Position numbers and translations under genes: made by a program
Source of the DNA: Solen grandis
Lineage: Eukaryota > Mollusca > Bivalvia > Adapedonta > Solenidae
DNA length: 64,000 nt
Assembly (NCBI GenBank): GCA_021229015.1
Contig: CM037781.1
Location: forward strand, 38,175,897 to 38,239,896
Direction: 5' to 3'
The notes under the pieces: model-generated
Database searches by the model: none
What the model was told of the DNA's origin: nothing
Seen by the model: only the letters and a program-made list of their open reading frames with translations
Shown: positions 50,609 through 63,025 of the stretch, piece after piece
Layout: each line of letters begins with the position of its first letter
Numbering within the stretch: the stretch's first letter is position 1

Positions 50609-52440
50609 GTACGTTCTTTTCATATGTTTTTATTTAGTAGTAGTAGTTGTTGTTGTAGTAGTAGTAACAGTAGTGATATTTCATGTGTGTGCAGGCTCGA
50701 ATGACTTTATATCACAACGCATGGCCATGGAATAAAAACCCTGCATTTAGAGATATTGGCTGGAACTACTAGGGACATTTTCTGTGCCCGTTCTCTTGTT
50801 ATTATTACTGTGTAATTTGTTTCACCACAATATTTGTTTTCAGTGTGACATAAGTACTTGCACTAGTTTTTCATTCAATGAATTGGTTTGTATAAAAGAT
50901 ATGTACAATACATCATCGGAAACCCACGGGCGACTCATTCCATCACTCTCCACATATCGTCCGTGAGAATTTTAGTTTACAAACATTTGAAAAGCAACGC
51001 ACCCATCTGTTGGCCAACAGTGTAGTGAGGATTTTTGGATAAATTGAGACAGTGACATTTTCATATGGCGAAGTGCGTGGATTTCTATGCGACAAATCTA
51101 AAGTAAGTAATTACTCGAGTTTCATTATAGTCCTGATGATGTATGGTGTGAAAAAGATGTTATTTCACCTTTCTCGACTGAAGAGTCCTCATGTTTTAAT
51201 GAATAAAACGACGAAGTGCTCGTTATTTCAGAGCTGATATATACATGTAGTGAGCCGGAATATGATGTTGCCAGTGTCCAATCAGAGGAGTTTGAAATTC
51301 TATAAATAAATACGTGATTTGGTTAAAAAAGAAAGAAAAATAAGCCTTTAATAAAAAAAAAAAAAATTCGCCACGTTAAGCTGAATCATACGAGCAGAAA
51401 GTGAATGTTAATCGATATTTTTAAATTTTAAATCACGCAATTCTAAAGGAATAACTCAAAAACTTATGCTTATTATCCATAGCCGACAGTTTGTCGTTGT
51501 AACAAATCATATTAAATTCGGATGTTTACTGAAGTGAAATTAATCGGGCACTAGTCAACTATCTATTCCTTTTATGTCGTATATATAAGCAGTGTTTATG
51601 TGTTAAAAATTTCAACAGTTGTGATATTTACCAAATTTAAGAAAATACATTTTCTATAAGCGTTGTGATACCTTAAGTCATCCGCCATTTTGATCTAGAA
51701 ACAGATGCTCTGTCAACATTTTGGGTTCTGTGTCTTGGAGTAATATCTATATCTACAGACTGTATTTTTCCTGAACTTGATTAGACTTCCAAGATAGTCT
51801 GAAAGAGTTCCGCAGAAAATTCACAACTCTGAAATGCGGACTTGAATCTCACACGTGATTCTGGCGCGTTCAAGTAACAAGTGTAAAGTCGTCAATATTT
51901 CCACACTACGTTGTTTTCATATTGTACGTTGGCTGTCACTGTTCCGCACGATTATAACGTTTTGCAGACACATAAAAGTATTTTACAAAATTTCAATACC
52001 TCCCATGACTTATCGGGCAAGTATTTCGGTTAATGTGCTTTCTATCAATTTAAACTGTTCATCATGGTTTCGGCTTACTCAAGATATTAACCTTCGTCAT
52101 CTGTTTATGAACAAATCTGTTTTTGAGTCACATGGTGTGCTTGAGGTAAAAATCATTTGCATCATTCAATTTATGAAATGTATGTACATATGTTTGTGCA
52201 TGTGTATGTATATGTATGTGTGTATATGTGTACATGTATGGGTATATGCGTGTGCATACAAAGTTATGTGGAATCGGTGAGTGTGATGAAATAGTGTACA
52301 TGTTCGCTTATAGTATATACAGTATTCCTATTTACATCCCTAACATATTTCGACTCAACTTGGTCCGCATTGTTTTGTTCCTCTGAAAAAAAAAGTTTAC
52401 TTAGTACATTTTAAACCAGACATACCAAATGTTTTTGCTA
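50609..52440 (+). other. Transporter intron 3, unannotated part
   Basis: Begins with GTACGT. It contains a GTA/GTT triplet tract (50636-50672), AT-rich unique sequence and TG-rich low complexity near 52190-52260. The ORF at 51855-52280 owes its 3' part to that low complexity. No exon was recognised. Confidence 0.5.
50636..50672. repeat. (GTA)n/(GTT)n triplet tract
   Basis: Imperfect TAG/TTG triplets directly after exon 3. Confidence 0.85.
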
Positions 52441-52858
52441 TTTGTACTCTTCTACCTTATTTCTAAATTCCTCTGATCTCACTCTCTCATTATCAGTCTC
52501 CTTCATAATTCTCAGTCTCTTCGTCATGTGTTATATGTGGAGAAGCCTATTTCTACGATGCCATTGTCCTTGAACATATTCCATCTTTCAATGTTGGGTC
52601 TTGACAGGAATCACTCTTCTTCTACAAACATCAAATGAATAAAGGAGCTGTTGTTTTATCTACACCCAACATGAAACCCATAGTCATGCGAGTGCAGTTT
52701 TCGCTTACCATTTTGTTATTCTTCAGCTTTTTATACTATTTAAAATCAAGTGTCTCTATAGCATAACATCCAATTTAACTACATCTTACAATTACCAAGG
52801 TAAACACTATTATGTGACTAAAAAATATTCATGCAGCAATATCCACAAATCAAATATC

Positions 52859-53800
52859 ATGTTTACATATACCCTTTTCTGCCTATTCTTGTCAATTTCA
52901 TTCGCATTTCTGATATCTCTTCTCTTAATTTTGTGTGGAGATGTCCATCCTAATCCAGGCCCATTGATAGATAACCAGTCATTAGATTCCTCAAGCAGTT
53001 CACCCTATGATAAAATCGACCTATCAAACCACTTATCATTTGTTCATCACAATGTTCAAAGTATCAGACATAAAGTTGACTTACTCTACTCAGAACTACA
53101 TGATTTCGACCTAATAGCTTTTACAGAAACATGGCTTAGCGATACCGACATTACTGAAGACTTTTCTTTTAAATCATTTCACTTACCAATCAGAAAGGAT
53201 CGTGATGGGGGAAACCATGGCGGTGTGCTCCTATACATAAAGAATAATCTTCATTATAAAAGAAGAACTGATCTAGAACCAGTAGGGGTTGATGTATATG
53301 GGTTGAGCTTATTCTTAACACTAAAACTATTCTCTTCGGTGTTTTTACAGACCACCCAATGTCAACGCATTGCAGCATGATCACATAATAAGTTCTATTC
53401 ATCTAGCTGTTGATACAGGCCTAAGCAACATCATAATAACTGGTGATTTTAATTTAAATGTCCTAAACGAAGCTTCAAATAAAAAAAATAGAGTCCCTAA
53501 GTAACCAGTTATCTCTTGTTCAGTGTATAGCTGATGCAACACACTTTACAGAAACTTCGTCCTCTTTAATTGACATCATACTTACCTCTAAAAAGGAACT
53601 TATTGCACTTAGCGGAGTTGGAGATCCTTTCCTTCAAGACGTCAGATTCCATTGTCCTATCTTTGGTCTCCTAAACCTGCAAAGAGTAAAAACATCAGCG
53701 TTTAAAAGGCAAATATGGTTATTTGACAGGGGTAATTTTAATCTCTTAAAAGAAAAAATATTATCCTACAACTGGGACGATATAAAAAAATAGTGATATA
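52859..53800 (+). pseudogene. LINE ORF, N-terminal 2A-like region and AP endonuclease
   Basis: From ATG 52859 the protein starts with about 26 hydrophobic residues directly followed by GDVHPNPGP (residues 27-35). This resembles ribosome-skipping 2A peptides (D-V/I-E-x-N-P-G-P), with His in place of Glu. 2A-like sequences at the N-terminus of APE-type LINEs are known. The endonuclease part shows HHNVQSIRHK, the catalytic TETWL and, after a frameshift, a TGDFNLN motif. Frames break at T5 (about 53345), A8 (about 53485) and A7 (about 53787), each an extra base. The nuclease would nick target DNA to prime reverse transcription. Confidence 0.85.
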
Positions 53801-56104
53801 AATGTATATACGAAACAATTTACAGAAAAACTACTAACGTTTTCCAATGAATGTATCCCTCACAAAACAGTTACCATTCGACCTAGTAACCCGCCATGGT
53901 TCACCTCAAACCTTGCTAAATTAATACGGCAGCGTAAAAGAGCGTTTCGAAAAGCTAAACTAACAAATACGGAAATAAACTGGATGAAATTCAAGCAACT
54001 AAGAAATAACATTATTACTAAAATACGTCAAGCTAAATCAGACCATATTAAACTGCAATCAGAGAAACTCAGATCTCATATTATACTTATAAAGGGTGGT
54101 GGCAATGTTTAAAGACATTTATCAAACCAGGCACTAATTCTAATATCCCACCACTTTAATATAATGACTCTGTAATATACAATGAAGTCTCTAAAGCCAA
54201 TATAATGAACAACTATTTTGCTAATCAAACTCTTCTAGATGAACTAAATGCTCCTGAATTGCAAGAATCGCACTTTCTTTCCCCAACTGCTTTAGAATCT
54301 TTTGTTATTGATGCTAATGAAGTGGCCATTATTTTAAAGTCATTACCTCTTGGCAAAGCCTCAGGTCCTGATACTATTAATAACAAAGTTCTTCGTGAAA
54401 CTGCAAAAGAATTGTCTCGACCTTAACCGATTTATTCAATTATTCTTTGTCTATTTCACAATATCCTGATTCATGGAAAGAAGCTCATATAACTCCGATA
54501 TTTAAAAGTGGGGATCCTTCACTTCCTTGTAATTATCGTCCTATATCCCTGTTAAACTCATTAGGTAAAGTTTTTGAAAGACTTATTTTTAATAAATTAT
54601 ATAATCATCTTCATATGAATAGATTACTTACTTCTTACCAATCCGGATTTATCCCTGGCGACTCGACAATCAATCAGTTGACATATCTTTATGATGTTTT
54701 CTCTCAAGCCGTTGACTCTGGTAAAGAAATAAGAACGATTTTTTGTGACATTAGCAAAGCATTTGACAGGGTATGGCACAGGGGTCTTTTGCATAAACTT
54801 AACCTCTATGGGATATCTGGTTCTCTACTTAACTGGTTTTCTAGTTATTTAAACTCAAGGAAACAACGAGTTGTACTTCCTCAATCTAAATCAAACTGGA
54901 CTTTTATCAAATCTGGTGTACCACAAGGATCAATTCTCGGCCCTCTACTATTTCTTATTACATTAATGATATAGTAACCGAAATAGATTCTAACGTCCGA
55001 TTATTTGCTGACGATACAAGTCTCTTCTGCATAGTAAATGACCCAACCGTTACGGCAAACATACTCAACTCTGATTTAGTCAAAATAAATAACTGGGCAA
55101 AAAAATGGTTAGTCAAATTTAATCCTAAAAAAACTGAGTCCCTTCTTATATCTCGAAAGTTAAACCCAGTATATCACTCTCCTATATATATGCAAAACGA
55201 ACCTATTCAGGAGGTATCTTCTCATAAACACCTTGGTCTCTACTTTTCTAAAGATCTTACTTGGAAATGTCATATAGAATATGTACTATCAAAAGCTTAC
55301 CGTCGATTAAATGTTCTTCTTTCCATGAAATTCACTTTAGACCGTCGTTCCTTAGAAATTGCATACTTTTCCTTCATATGCCCCATTCTTGAATATGGAG
55401 ACGTAATTTTTGACAACTGCACTGAAAATCTCAAACAGGAAATCGAAAAAATGCAGTATGATGCCGCTAGAATTACAACTGGTGCTACCAAACTTGTTTC
55501 TATTTCCAAACTTATGACTGAAATTGGTTGGGAATCTCTGGCGGATAGAAGAAGAAGACACAAACTCATATTATTATATAAAATGAAAATTGGACTCTCC
55601 CCTGAATACTTGTCCTCTCTTTGTCCCCCTGAAACTGACTCAAGCAGGTACAATTTTCGAACAGCAGGTAACCTTAATATACCCCGTTCAAGAACAAACT
55701 TGTATTCTGATTCCTTTATTCCTTCTACATCCAGAATGTATAATGAACTTCCGGACTCCGTGAAAAATGCAACTTCCTTATCATCTTTCAAACGTCAACT
55801 TAAACCAAATACACCTTCTGTTCCTGAGTATTACTACTACGGCAAGCGCTCAAATCAAATTTATCACTCAAGACTAAGAACCAATTGCAGCAGCCTAGCA
55901 AATGATCTATATTCCAAAAACATTGTGAATACTCCGAATTGTACTTGTGGTGTCCCTGAAACATTCAAACATTTCTTCTTCGACTGTCAGAAATATAGAC
56001 ATATTCGTCCTAAACTTTTTAGCGAAGTGAATAAACTATGTGAAATAACCCTAAATAATCTTCTTTTTGGATACAGAAACTTGTCAATCGATGAAAAAAT
56101 TTAA
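53800..56104 (+). pseudogene. LINE ORF, reverse transcriptase and C-terminal motif
   Basis: Shows RT landmarks in order: LPLGKASGPD, HITPIFKSGDPS, NYRPISLL, GFIPGDSTINQL, the DISKAFDRV block, GVPQGSILGPLLF, and the catalytic FADD (near 55004-55015). A long thumb/connection region (55190-56104 is an uninterrupted 304-codon segment) follows, ending in a CTCG..HFFFDC Cys/His motif. Frameshifts (each one missing base) occur near 54092, 54426 and 54955, and an in-frame TAA lies at 54157-54159. Clade placement (CR1/Jockey group) is from motif style only. Confidence 0.88.
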
Positions 56105-56575
56105 CTATTTTCCGCAGTGCATCTATATATTGAAAAATCTAAACGTTTCTCCTGATTTACCTTTCCAGTACTTACTTTACGTATTTCTAATAAGTAAATA
56201 TGACATGTTTTCATACTCGTATGTCATCAGTAAACGTGTATGTTCAAGAATATGGCTTCGCTTCTCCGCCCTACAAAACATCTCTCTCACTCTCTCTCTC
56301 CCTCTCTCTACCCCTCTCTAAATGAGTATGAGTGTTCTTATTTATGTTTTCCTTTTTTCTTTTTCTATTTTTCCCATATTTTACTTTTGTTTCTATATGT
56401 TTATGTAAAAATGATTTGTAATTCTTAATGAATTCGCCATATATTCACAATTTAAACATCAAGGAGAAAATCTCAATAAGCTTTTAGCTTTCGATTTCAT
56501 CCTATTTTGTATTATGTTTAAATGAATTGTATTTGTAAAAGATATCAATAAATATGTTTAAACTAATTTATGAAA

Positions 56576-58710
56576 TTAAACTCCAGCACCCCCACACAGT
56601 CTCGAATATCAATTACACTGTACTTACCGTTAAATAAATCAATATAATTGAAGCTGCATCTATCGGTCAGTTTTGATATTTTGGTATATGTTTAACCTTC
56701 ATTAAGCTGCCACCTCTGTTAAGCGGTCATTTTCAATTAAGACAGGTTTGATTGGACTTACATAATTAAAAGCGAATTTCTTCATTCTCATTTCCCTTAT
56801 AAAAATACCAAAATAATCGTATTTCATATATTTATGTTAACTATTAAGGTATAACTTTGTGTCAACTTACTCATATACATGAATATTTCATAAATGCTCT
56901 TCTACATAATCAGAATTTTAAGTGTTTTAGCGCTTAGTACTGCTGGCTGCATTGCCCAAATTAATCAAACCTAAACAAAGCTGATCAAAAAGCGCCTTTT
57001 TCAAAATCTTTATAAAGACTTGTATGCATAATATTGAGATATAAACTACATGTATTTAGAAGACAACACATAAATCAAGTCTACCATATCTGAGTCAAGT
57101 CATTCTGGGTATTTAATCCATAAATCACTACATATTGATAAGTGTAGCTTCTGCATCATTTTGGAAGGATGGGAGAATATTTTTATGTTTCAACATGATT
57201 TACAATATTTTGTAAATCTGCTGTTTTCGATGGAAATAATAAGTTTAAGATTGGCCGTTCATTCTGCTATTCCACAGAGAGATTCCCCTGTTTACGCCGC
57301 TATCTACAAAAGGTTTATATCTGCATTCCATTCCCGGGAGAAAGCCTCGGACGGCGGAGATGTATTCACAATCTGTATTATTTACAAATATGCGATGTTC
57401 TCTCTCTTGTAGCAGCAAGTTCCTAGATTGTTATGGAATTTGATTCAGAAATATGTTTACAAACTTTTGAATTTCAAAATATCTACAACTATTGAATAGA
57501 CAGTCGTATTGATTATGAATGTCATCTCGTTGGAACCGACGGTGGTGATAGCATGGTTTTTGCTGTAGGGGGGAATCGGCGTGTCCGGAGAAAACTCACG
57601 TTGCCGGCGCTCTACCGAATAATCTTTCACATTAAGGCCTTGGGTCGAACATGAGTTGCTTTAGTAAACAGTAAGAGCGTTAGATATAATGAACATAACG
57701 TAACGTTCTTTAATCTGACTTATTCTGATATAGTATATACAATACGTATATATAGATAATTGTAGACTGCAATGTAAATCACACGAACATAGCAAAACAA
57801 ATTCATCAATAAACACTGCTACATGTGAATTTAAAAAATGTATATATAAATAAAAAAAAACTACAAGTGTACAATATACTAAAGAGAATAATGATGATAA
57901 GCTTTGATATCATATTCTCTGATATATTTTGCTATGTCATTTTTATATTTTCCATTTGAGTAAGTTTGATACATTTCAACTTGTTTGGTTTAAAAGAAGA
58001 ATTTATTCTAATATATATCTCTTTCTACTTTAACCACAGCAAGGGCATATCTTTCACAAAATGACATATATCTTCTGCGACAGTATCATTATAACGTACA
58101 CACTATCTTTCATCTTTGTGTGTATAATTTACACTTTATCTTCCAATATATATCTTAAGTAATTAAGCTGAGATTTAAACCTCGATAAATAACATCTAAT
58201 GATATATGACAGTACATCCATATTGTTTCCGTAATGAAGATTTAATTAAGCTTTCTGTAATCCTGACAGCCGAACGTCTAGGTCTGTAGAAGCTTGAAAA
58301 TAACTAAAGAGACATTTCAGAGCTGAGAGAAATGTCTGTGTCAGTCGAGCACTCTCTTAGTGTGAAATTTACCTCTCGTTGTGGAAGTTTTTATCTGAAA
58401 AGTTACTAATAATTAAAGGAATTGAATTAGAATTAGAATAATTACTGAATCGATGATCTATTGCTTCTGTGCTACAGTTATACATGCATGTTTTATTAAT
58501 CACTGAATAAGTTTTGAAACATAAAATATAGAATGAATACTGATATAAAGACATTGGAGATATTAAGAGAAAGATCAGAGAATACAATATGCGCATTTTC
58601 CGAAATTTCCTTAAATTTATCGAAAAGAAGACTTATTGCGTGTCGTAAGATATTTGTGATTAAAAACAGGTTCTAGCTGGGACAACTACAACGCAAATAG
58701 ATTAATTTTC
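56576..58710. other. Intronic AT-rich region, repeat fragments
   Basis: Contains a piece of the GACCGCT repeat (56700-56757) and a SINE-like fragment (57510-57660). The ORFs at 57161 and 58369 have no recognised features. Confidence 0.5.
57510..57660. mobile_element. SINE-derived fragment
   Basis: Contains GGTGGTGATAGCATGG, GGGGGAATCGGCGTGTCCGG and AGAAAACTCACGTTGCCGGC. These parallel the GGTCACTATTGTGAGAG..CCGGAGAAAACCCACGT block of the fragment at 33003-33130. Diverged and incomplete. Confidence 0.45.
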
Positions 58711-58810
58711 NNNNNNNNNNNNNNNNNNNNNNNNNNNNNNNNNNNNNNNNNNNNNNNNNNNNNNNNNNNNNNNNNNNNNNNNNNNNNNNNNNNNNNNNNN
58801 NNNNNNNNNN
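58711..58810. other. Assembly gap (100 N)
   Basis: Exactly 100 N. The right edge begins inside a dispersed repeat, a plausible reason for the break. Confidence 0.95.
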
Positions 58811-59088
58811 GCTGAAGAGAACACCTCAACTGAGGAAAATCTTAAGAGACCACCCTTTGGTCTAACATGTACAAGTATTCAAATGGCGATAACTCTTAAA
58901 TTAGTCATCCTAGAGTTATGGTTATTGTACACCGCACTTCTCAACACTGAGATCTATCTACCTATGAAGTTTCATGTTGATACATTTTACATTTTTTGTG
59001 TAATGCTCCGGACAAAATTATGACGAACAGACGGACGGGAAGGACAAAGCGGCAACTTTATGCTCCCCCTTCGGGAAGCATAAAAAAA
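58811..59088 (+). mobile_element. Dispersed repeat cut by the gap
   Basis: Contains ATGAAGTTTCATGTTGATAC, GCTCCGGACAAAATTATGAC, GACGGACGGGAAGGACAAAG and the terminal GCTCCCCCTTCGGGAAGCAT palindrome followed by A-rich sequence. I recognise the style as a common molluscan interspersed repeat. The 5' end is lost in the gap. Confidence 0.5.
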
Positions 59089-60298
59089 TCAGCATAAGAT
59101 CTTTAAAAGTCAACATAAGGTTTAGGAATTCTAAACAGGATCTTGAAAATTCAAGATAATATCTTGATTATTCAAAATCAGTTTTCGATAATTCAAGATA
59201 CAAAATCCTTGAAATTCGAGATAAAATCTTGAAAAATTCAGATAATTCAAGTAAACTACACTAACTAGAAAGGGTATCGGACTGAGACTTGGATTTTTGC
59301 CTTTTGTATCCTAAGAATTACCAACTGACCGAATTCCATTAACTCTGTGTGATAGTTTCCCAGAATTATCTTGAAATTTCAAGACATATATTTCATACAT
59401 ATTTTAAGAACGAAAAGGATTACCAGAGAAATTCAAACTTTGATAAACAGACTATCTCGCCAAATGAAAAGCTAAAACCAGATCGGACATGCAATATATA
59501 CTCAGAAAAAAGCATCTTTACATGCCTTTCCATTTGATTATCGTTGTCGAAACTTTCTGGATCACTTCATAGCCTAAACTTATTGATAACGATGACCAAT
59601 GCTGCTGCCTACACAATTCGTTCTCATAGTCTCGCGGTGAAGGAATATCTTTTTATTTCAATTCAAATGGATGGTGTAATTTATGATTACATAATATTAC
59701 ATTATATATACATTATATAATTTAATTTACAAACAGCTCTCAGTACCTGTCCCAGAAGTTGTTTTTCTTGACCTAGACTCTGGGTTTGATGTTAAGTGCA
59801 AGAATAATGCTAAAACACGATCCCTCGGAATGTTTAAGCTGACTGTAAAATGTTTTCACGTAAACAGTTATACGCCATTGTAAACAATGATTTTTGGTTA
59901 GTGACTATAAGCGAATTCAAACATATTTGCAGGTGATTATTACTTGTATCCTAAGTGTTTTAAGGAATATAGTCAATAAATGTAAAGTTTCTTTTTTGCT
60001 GAGTACATAATGCATGGAAATGGTGGGCGCTTTAAATTCTTACAGCCGGACTGGACCAGTAAACGCAACGGCCAGCTTGTTGGAGGTATAGTACTACAAT
60101 TATTCAAAATATATTTTTAATATATATATATATAATATATATAATATATATTTATATATATATTTTAACTCAGACATTAACTCTGACTGAGGGCTCTGAT
60201 TGGCCAATTATGTCGTTCCCACAACTTATTAAGTCGTGGCCACAACATAATAAGCGGATTTGATTGGCTAATTAAGTCGTGCGCACGACTTAATTTTT
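59089..60298. other. Low-complexity and unique sequence
   Basis: 59100-59260 is a degenerate run of ATCTTGAAAATTCAAGATAA-like short palindromic repeats. 60110-60165 is almost pure TA. 60228-60290 holds AAGTCGTGGCCACAAC and AAGTCGTGCGCACGACTTAA palindromes leading into the hairpin array. A GT/AG-bounded 40-base segment (60046-60085) is not accepted as an exon. Confidence 0.55.
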
Positions 60299-60645
60299 TG
60301 TTTTCCCGAGTTAAAAAAAAAAAAAATAACACGGGAAAACAATATTTTTTGTTTTCCTGAGTTAAAAAAAAAATTTAACTCGGGAAAACAATATTTTTTG
60401 TTTTTCTTCCTGAGTTAAAAAAAAAATTTAACTCGGGAAAACAATATTTTTTGTTTTCCCGAGTTAAAAAAAAAAATAACACGGGAAAACAAAAATGACT
60501 GTTTTCCCGAGTTAAAAAAAAAAATTAACTCGGGAAAACAATATTTTTTTGTTTTCCCGAGTTAAAAAAAAAATTTAACACGGGAAAACAAAAATAACTT
60601 TGTTTTCCCGAGTTAAAAAAAAAAATTAACTCGGGAAAACAATAC
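60299..60645. repeat. Tandem array of seven hairpins
   Basis: About 50-bp units starting near 60299, 60351, 60400, 60453, 60501, 60551 and 60602. Each has the form GTTTTCCCGAGTTAA, an A-run, then TTAACTCGGGAAAAC or TTAACACGGGAAAAC. Every unit can fold on itself, and the spacers (AATATTTTTT) also let neighbouring units pair. Confidence 0.95.
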
Positions 60646-61696
60646 CAAAAAAAATCTATTGCACATGTCACCTCAGTGCCACCGTAGTTCTCTTATATGA
60701 AGTCAACACATATTAATCATAAAACATCATAACGTCCACCAATACCCATCTACAGACGCAACCTTTCATGATTGTTAAAAAAATGGAAATGGACAATAGC
60801 GTTACGGAAAGTATTGAATCTACATTTAGAATTAGGAGACCTATTTTAAAAAAAAAATCTATTTTCTTTTGTCGTCACAAGACTGATCACATTCACTCTT
60901 CGCGTATGCGCTAACTTCACAGACTGAAATTACGAATTCGATACCCGGAACTGGTGAAGACGTCATGTTGCTGAATGTGTCACATGGTACCACAAGCACC
61001 TGCTTCAGGGATACCGTATTCTATATTTAACGTAATATCTTGACTGGGCGTTACGAAAATATCATTTCCCCGTACATGTGACCTACACTTGCCTAGTTTA
61101 TTTGTCAGGAAACATCACCAACATTAACGAGGGGGTAGAAAAAACTTTTTTCGGCATGGCTGTCTAAACTCCCTTTTGGCCTAACCTAAGATGCTGACAA
61201 AGAATAAGCCCTCATAAATATTTCAACGATTTTTATTGGCTGAAAATGCCTAAACTTATGGAAAAAGGTTACGCATAGTTACATGTAGCGGTGGCAACTA
61301 GCTGAAATATATGTATACTTCGTATATTCACGAAATTTTTATAAAATATTCTGACTGAGTAACAGTTTCTTTAATATATATAGTTGTTTCATCTCAACAC
61401 GTCTCTTAGATGCACAATGAGACCAAACGTCATTAATATCTACTTTACATTATAGTCTGTTTTATTGTCTCCGTAAAACTGAATGCCGGTTATAGTCCGC
61501 TTCATTACAATGTCTGTTTGTGGAGGGGACGCTTTACTAATTGAGTTTTATTTGACCTCCGAGAACTGAATGTTTCACATGCAATAACTCGTACATCATG
61601 TAGCCGTTTTATATTCTTCATCATTTTAATCCCCGTCATCGTCGCATATTTATTTCTTGTTATTTCTACCGATTATCTGTGAACAAATTGCTTTAA

Positions 61697-61930
61697 CCCT
61701 TTCCCTCATAGAGGATAACATGAAAAGACCTATGCGAACAGCATAAAACCAGATCAGCCTGCGAGTAACTCGCAGGCTGATCAGGTTTTATGCTGTTCGC
61801 TGCTCCTCAGTGGTCTGGTAATGAGGATTTTGTTATTAAAGTTGGTAAGGTTTAACTGTGGTTTTCTGCAGATCAGGCTCTATGTGGTACCTACTGAGTG
61901 CGTCAAAATGAGTCTATATGAGGGAAAGGG
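61697..61930. mobile_element. piggyBac-like MITE with central hairpin, copy 2 (inverted)
   Basis: 234 bp, exactly the length of the copy at 32493-32726 but in the opposite orientation. TTAA lies on both sides (61693-61696 and 61931-61934). It has the same CCCTTTCCCTCATA tips and the same 32-bp hairpin arms, with the same single mismatch. Confidence 0.93.
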
Positions 61931-62058
61931 TTAAAGAGAGCCCACAGACTCCCCACTCTATCACATAGGCAGACCTCGATGGATTTAATCTTAAAGCATC
62001 TTATAGTCATTTCATAGCTACAGAGGGCGTGTATACAATGGTAACATAGACGACATGA

Positions 62059-62098
<40 letters not shown>
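62059..62098. repeat. (TAT)n microsatellite
   Basis: About 13 perfect ATT/TAT triplets. Confidence 0.95.
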
Positions 62099-63025
62099 TA
62101 GTTATATTGCTACACTCGAAAATCATTAATCCTCATAAAGGCTTTCAAAAACTGTTCACTGTTGTAAAAGTTATTCATTTGATCATACGTAGCAATAAAT
62201 CACAGACGACTTTTTTTCATGTCTTTATTAAAAATACTCTCTTTCCGGCAATTAATTAATGAATTAAAATAAAGACTAATTAACCAAAGGAGCGTGTATG
62301 AAGGTTTCTGTTGCATCTGATTATCAGGATGTAAGGACGACAGCGCAAATCGATCAAAATCTCCAAACGCTTTATAACTTCAGGGTCTTTTTATTGGTAA
62401 AAAAAAGGGAAGCACTCAAAATGATACCAATGAAGCCCAAGGACTCAATGTGTCTAGACACGAAATGAAAGACAGGATTACATTCATCTGTCTCACAATT
62501 ATGTGTTTACTTACAACAAGACCCAGATAGTTGGTTGTGAATTGGTTTTGTCATAAAATGTAGGACTTCTAACTTGTTTAAGAAGCGATAGAAATTACCA
62601 TACCCGACAAAATTAAACAAACACATTTTCGAGATTACATTTACTTCTCCGATACCATGGTAATCTCCTCAGTTTATTCTGTCTACGGACGTCAGTGTGA
62701 CGTTGCATTTAACACCAAAATAACCCGACTGCGCTCCGCTTTTTTGTTCAAAAGGTATCTCCAGAAAGTAAGAACGTAATGCCTACAGAATTTTAGAGAT
62801 AATAGAATATTCATTAGCCCGACGATTCCGTATTTACATATAATGAACATTTTGATTTTTTTTAATATAAAAAATAAACCTCCGGCTGAGTTTGTACCTT
62901 TACAATAATTCTTACTGTGGATCATTTGTTTATTTAAAAAGACATGGCAATTTTATAAGTTAACATCACTGGTTTTATACCAATCTGTAGTTAATAAGTA
63001 TTAGCGTAAATGAACATTCACTTAA

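Larger units (their letters stand above)
52440..56575 (+). mobile_element. Decayed CR1/Jockey-type non-LTR retrotransposon
   Basis: A single element in the same orientation as the host gene. A pyrimidine-rich putative 5' UTR leads to an ORF with 2A-like motif, AP endonuclease, reverse transcriptase and a C-terminal Cys/His motif, then a pyrimidine-rich 3' UTR ending near ATATCAATAAATATGTTTAA. The UTR limits are approximate and no target duplication was identified. Six one-base frameshifts and at least one stop (54157) prevent translation as one protein. Confidence 0.85.
60646..63025. other. Unannotated region around MITE copy 2
   Basis: Apart from the MITE at 61697-61930 and a TAT microsatellite, no gene or other repeat was recognised. 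The minus-strand ORF at 62692-62925 has no known domain. Confidence 0.5.

Noticed and set aside
51855..52280. 141-codon plus-strand ORF after exon 3
   Set aside because: It has no recognised domain. The C-terminal part is translated TG-rich low complexity and no splice context fits the transporter.
55297..55791. 164-codon minus-strand ORF
   Set aside because: It is antisense to the reverse transcriptase region, whose plus-strand frame has clear family motifs.
60046..60085. 40-base segment with a good acceptor (TTCTTACAG) and donor (GGAG|GTATAG), considered as transporter exon 4
   Set aside because: In the phase left by the preferred exon 3 donor it contains a stop. Only a weaker donor at 50612 would keep it open, and the encoded residues lack the DG-x-NVLGL stretch expected next in EAATs.
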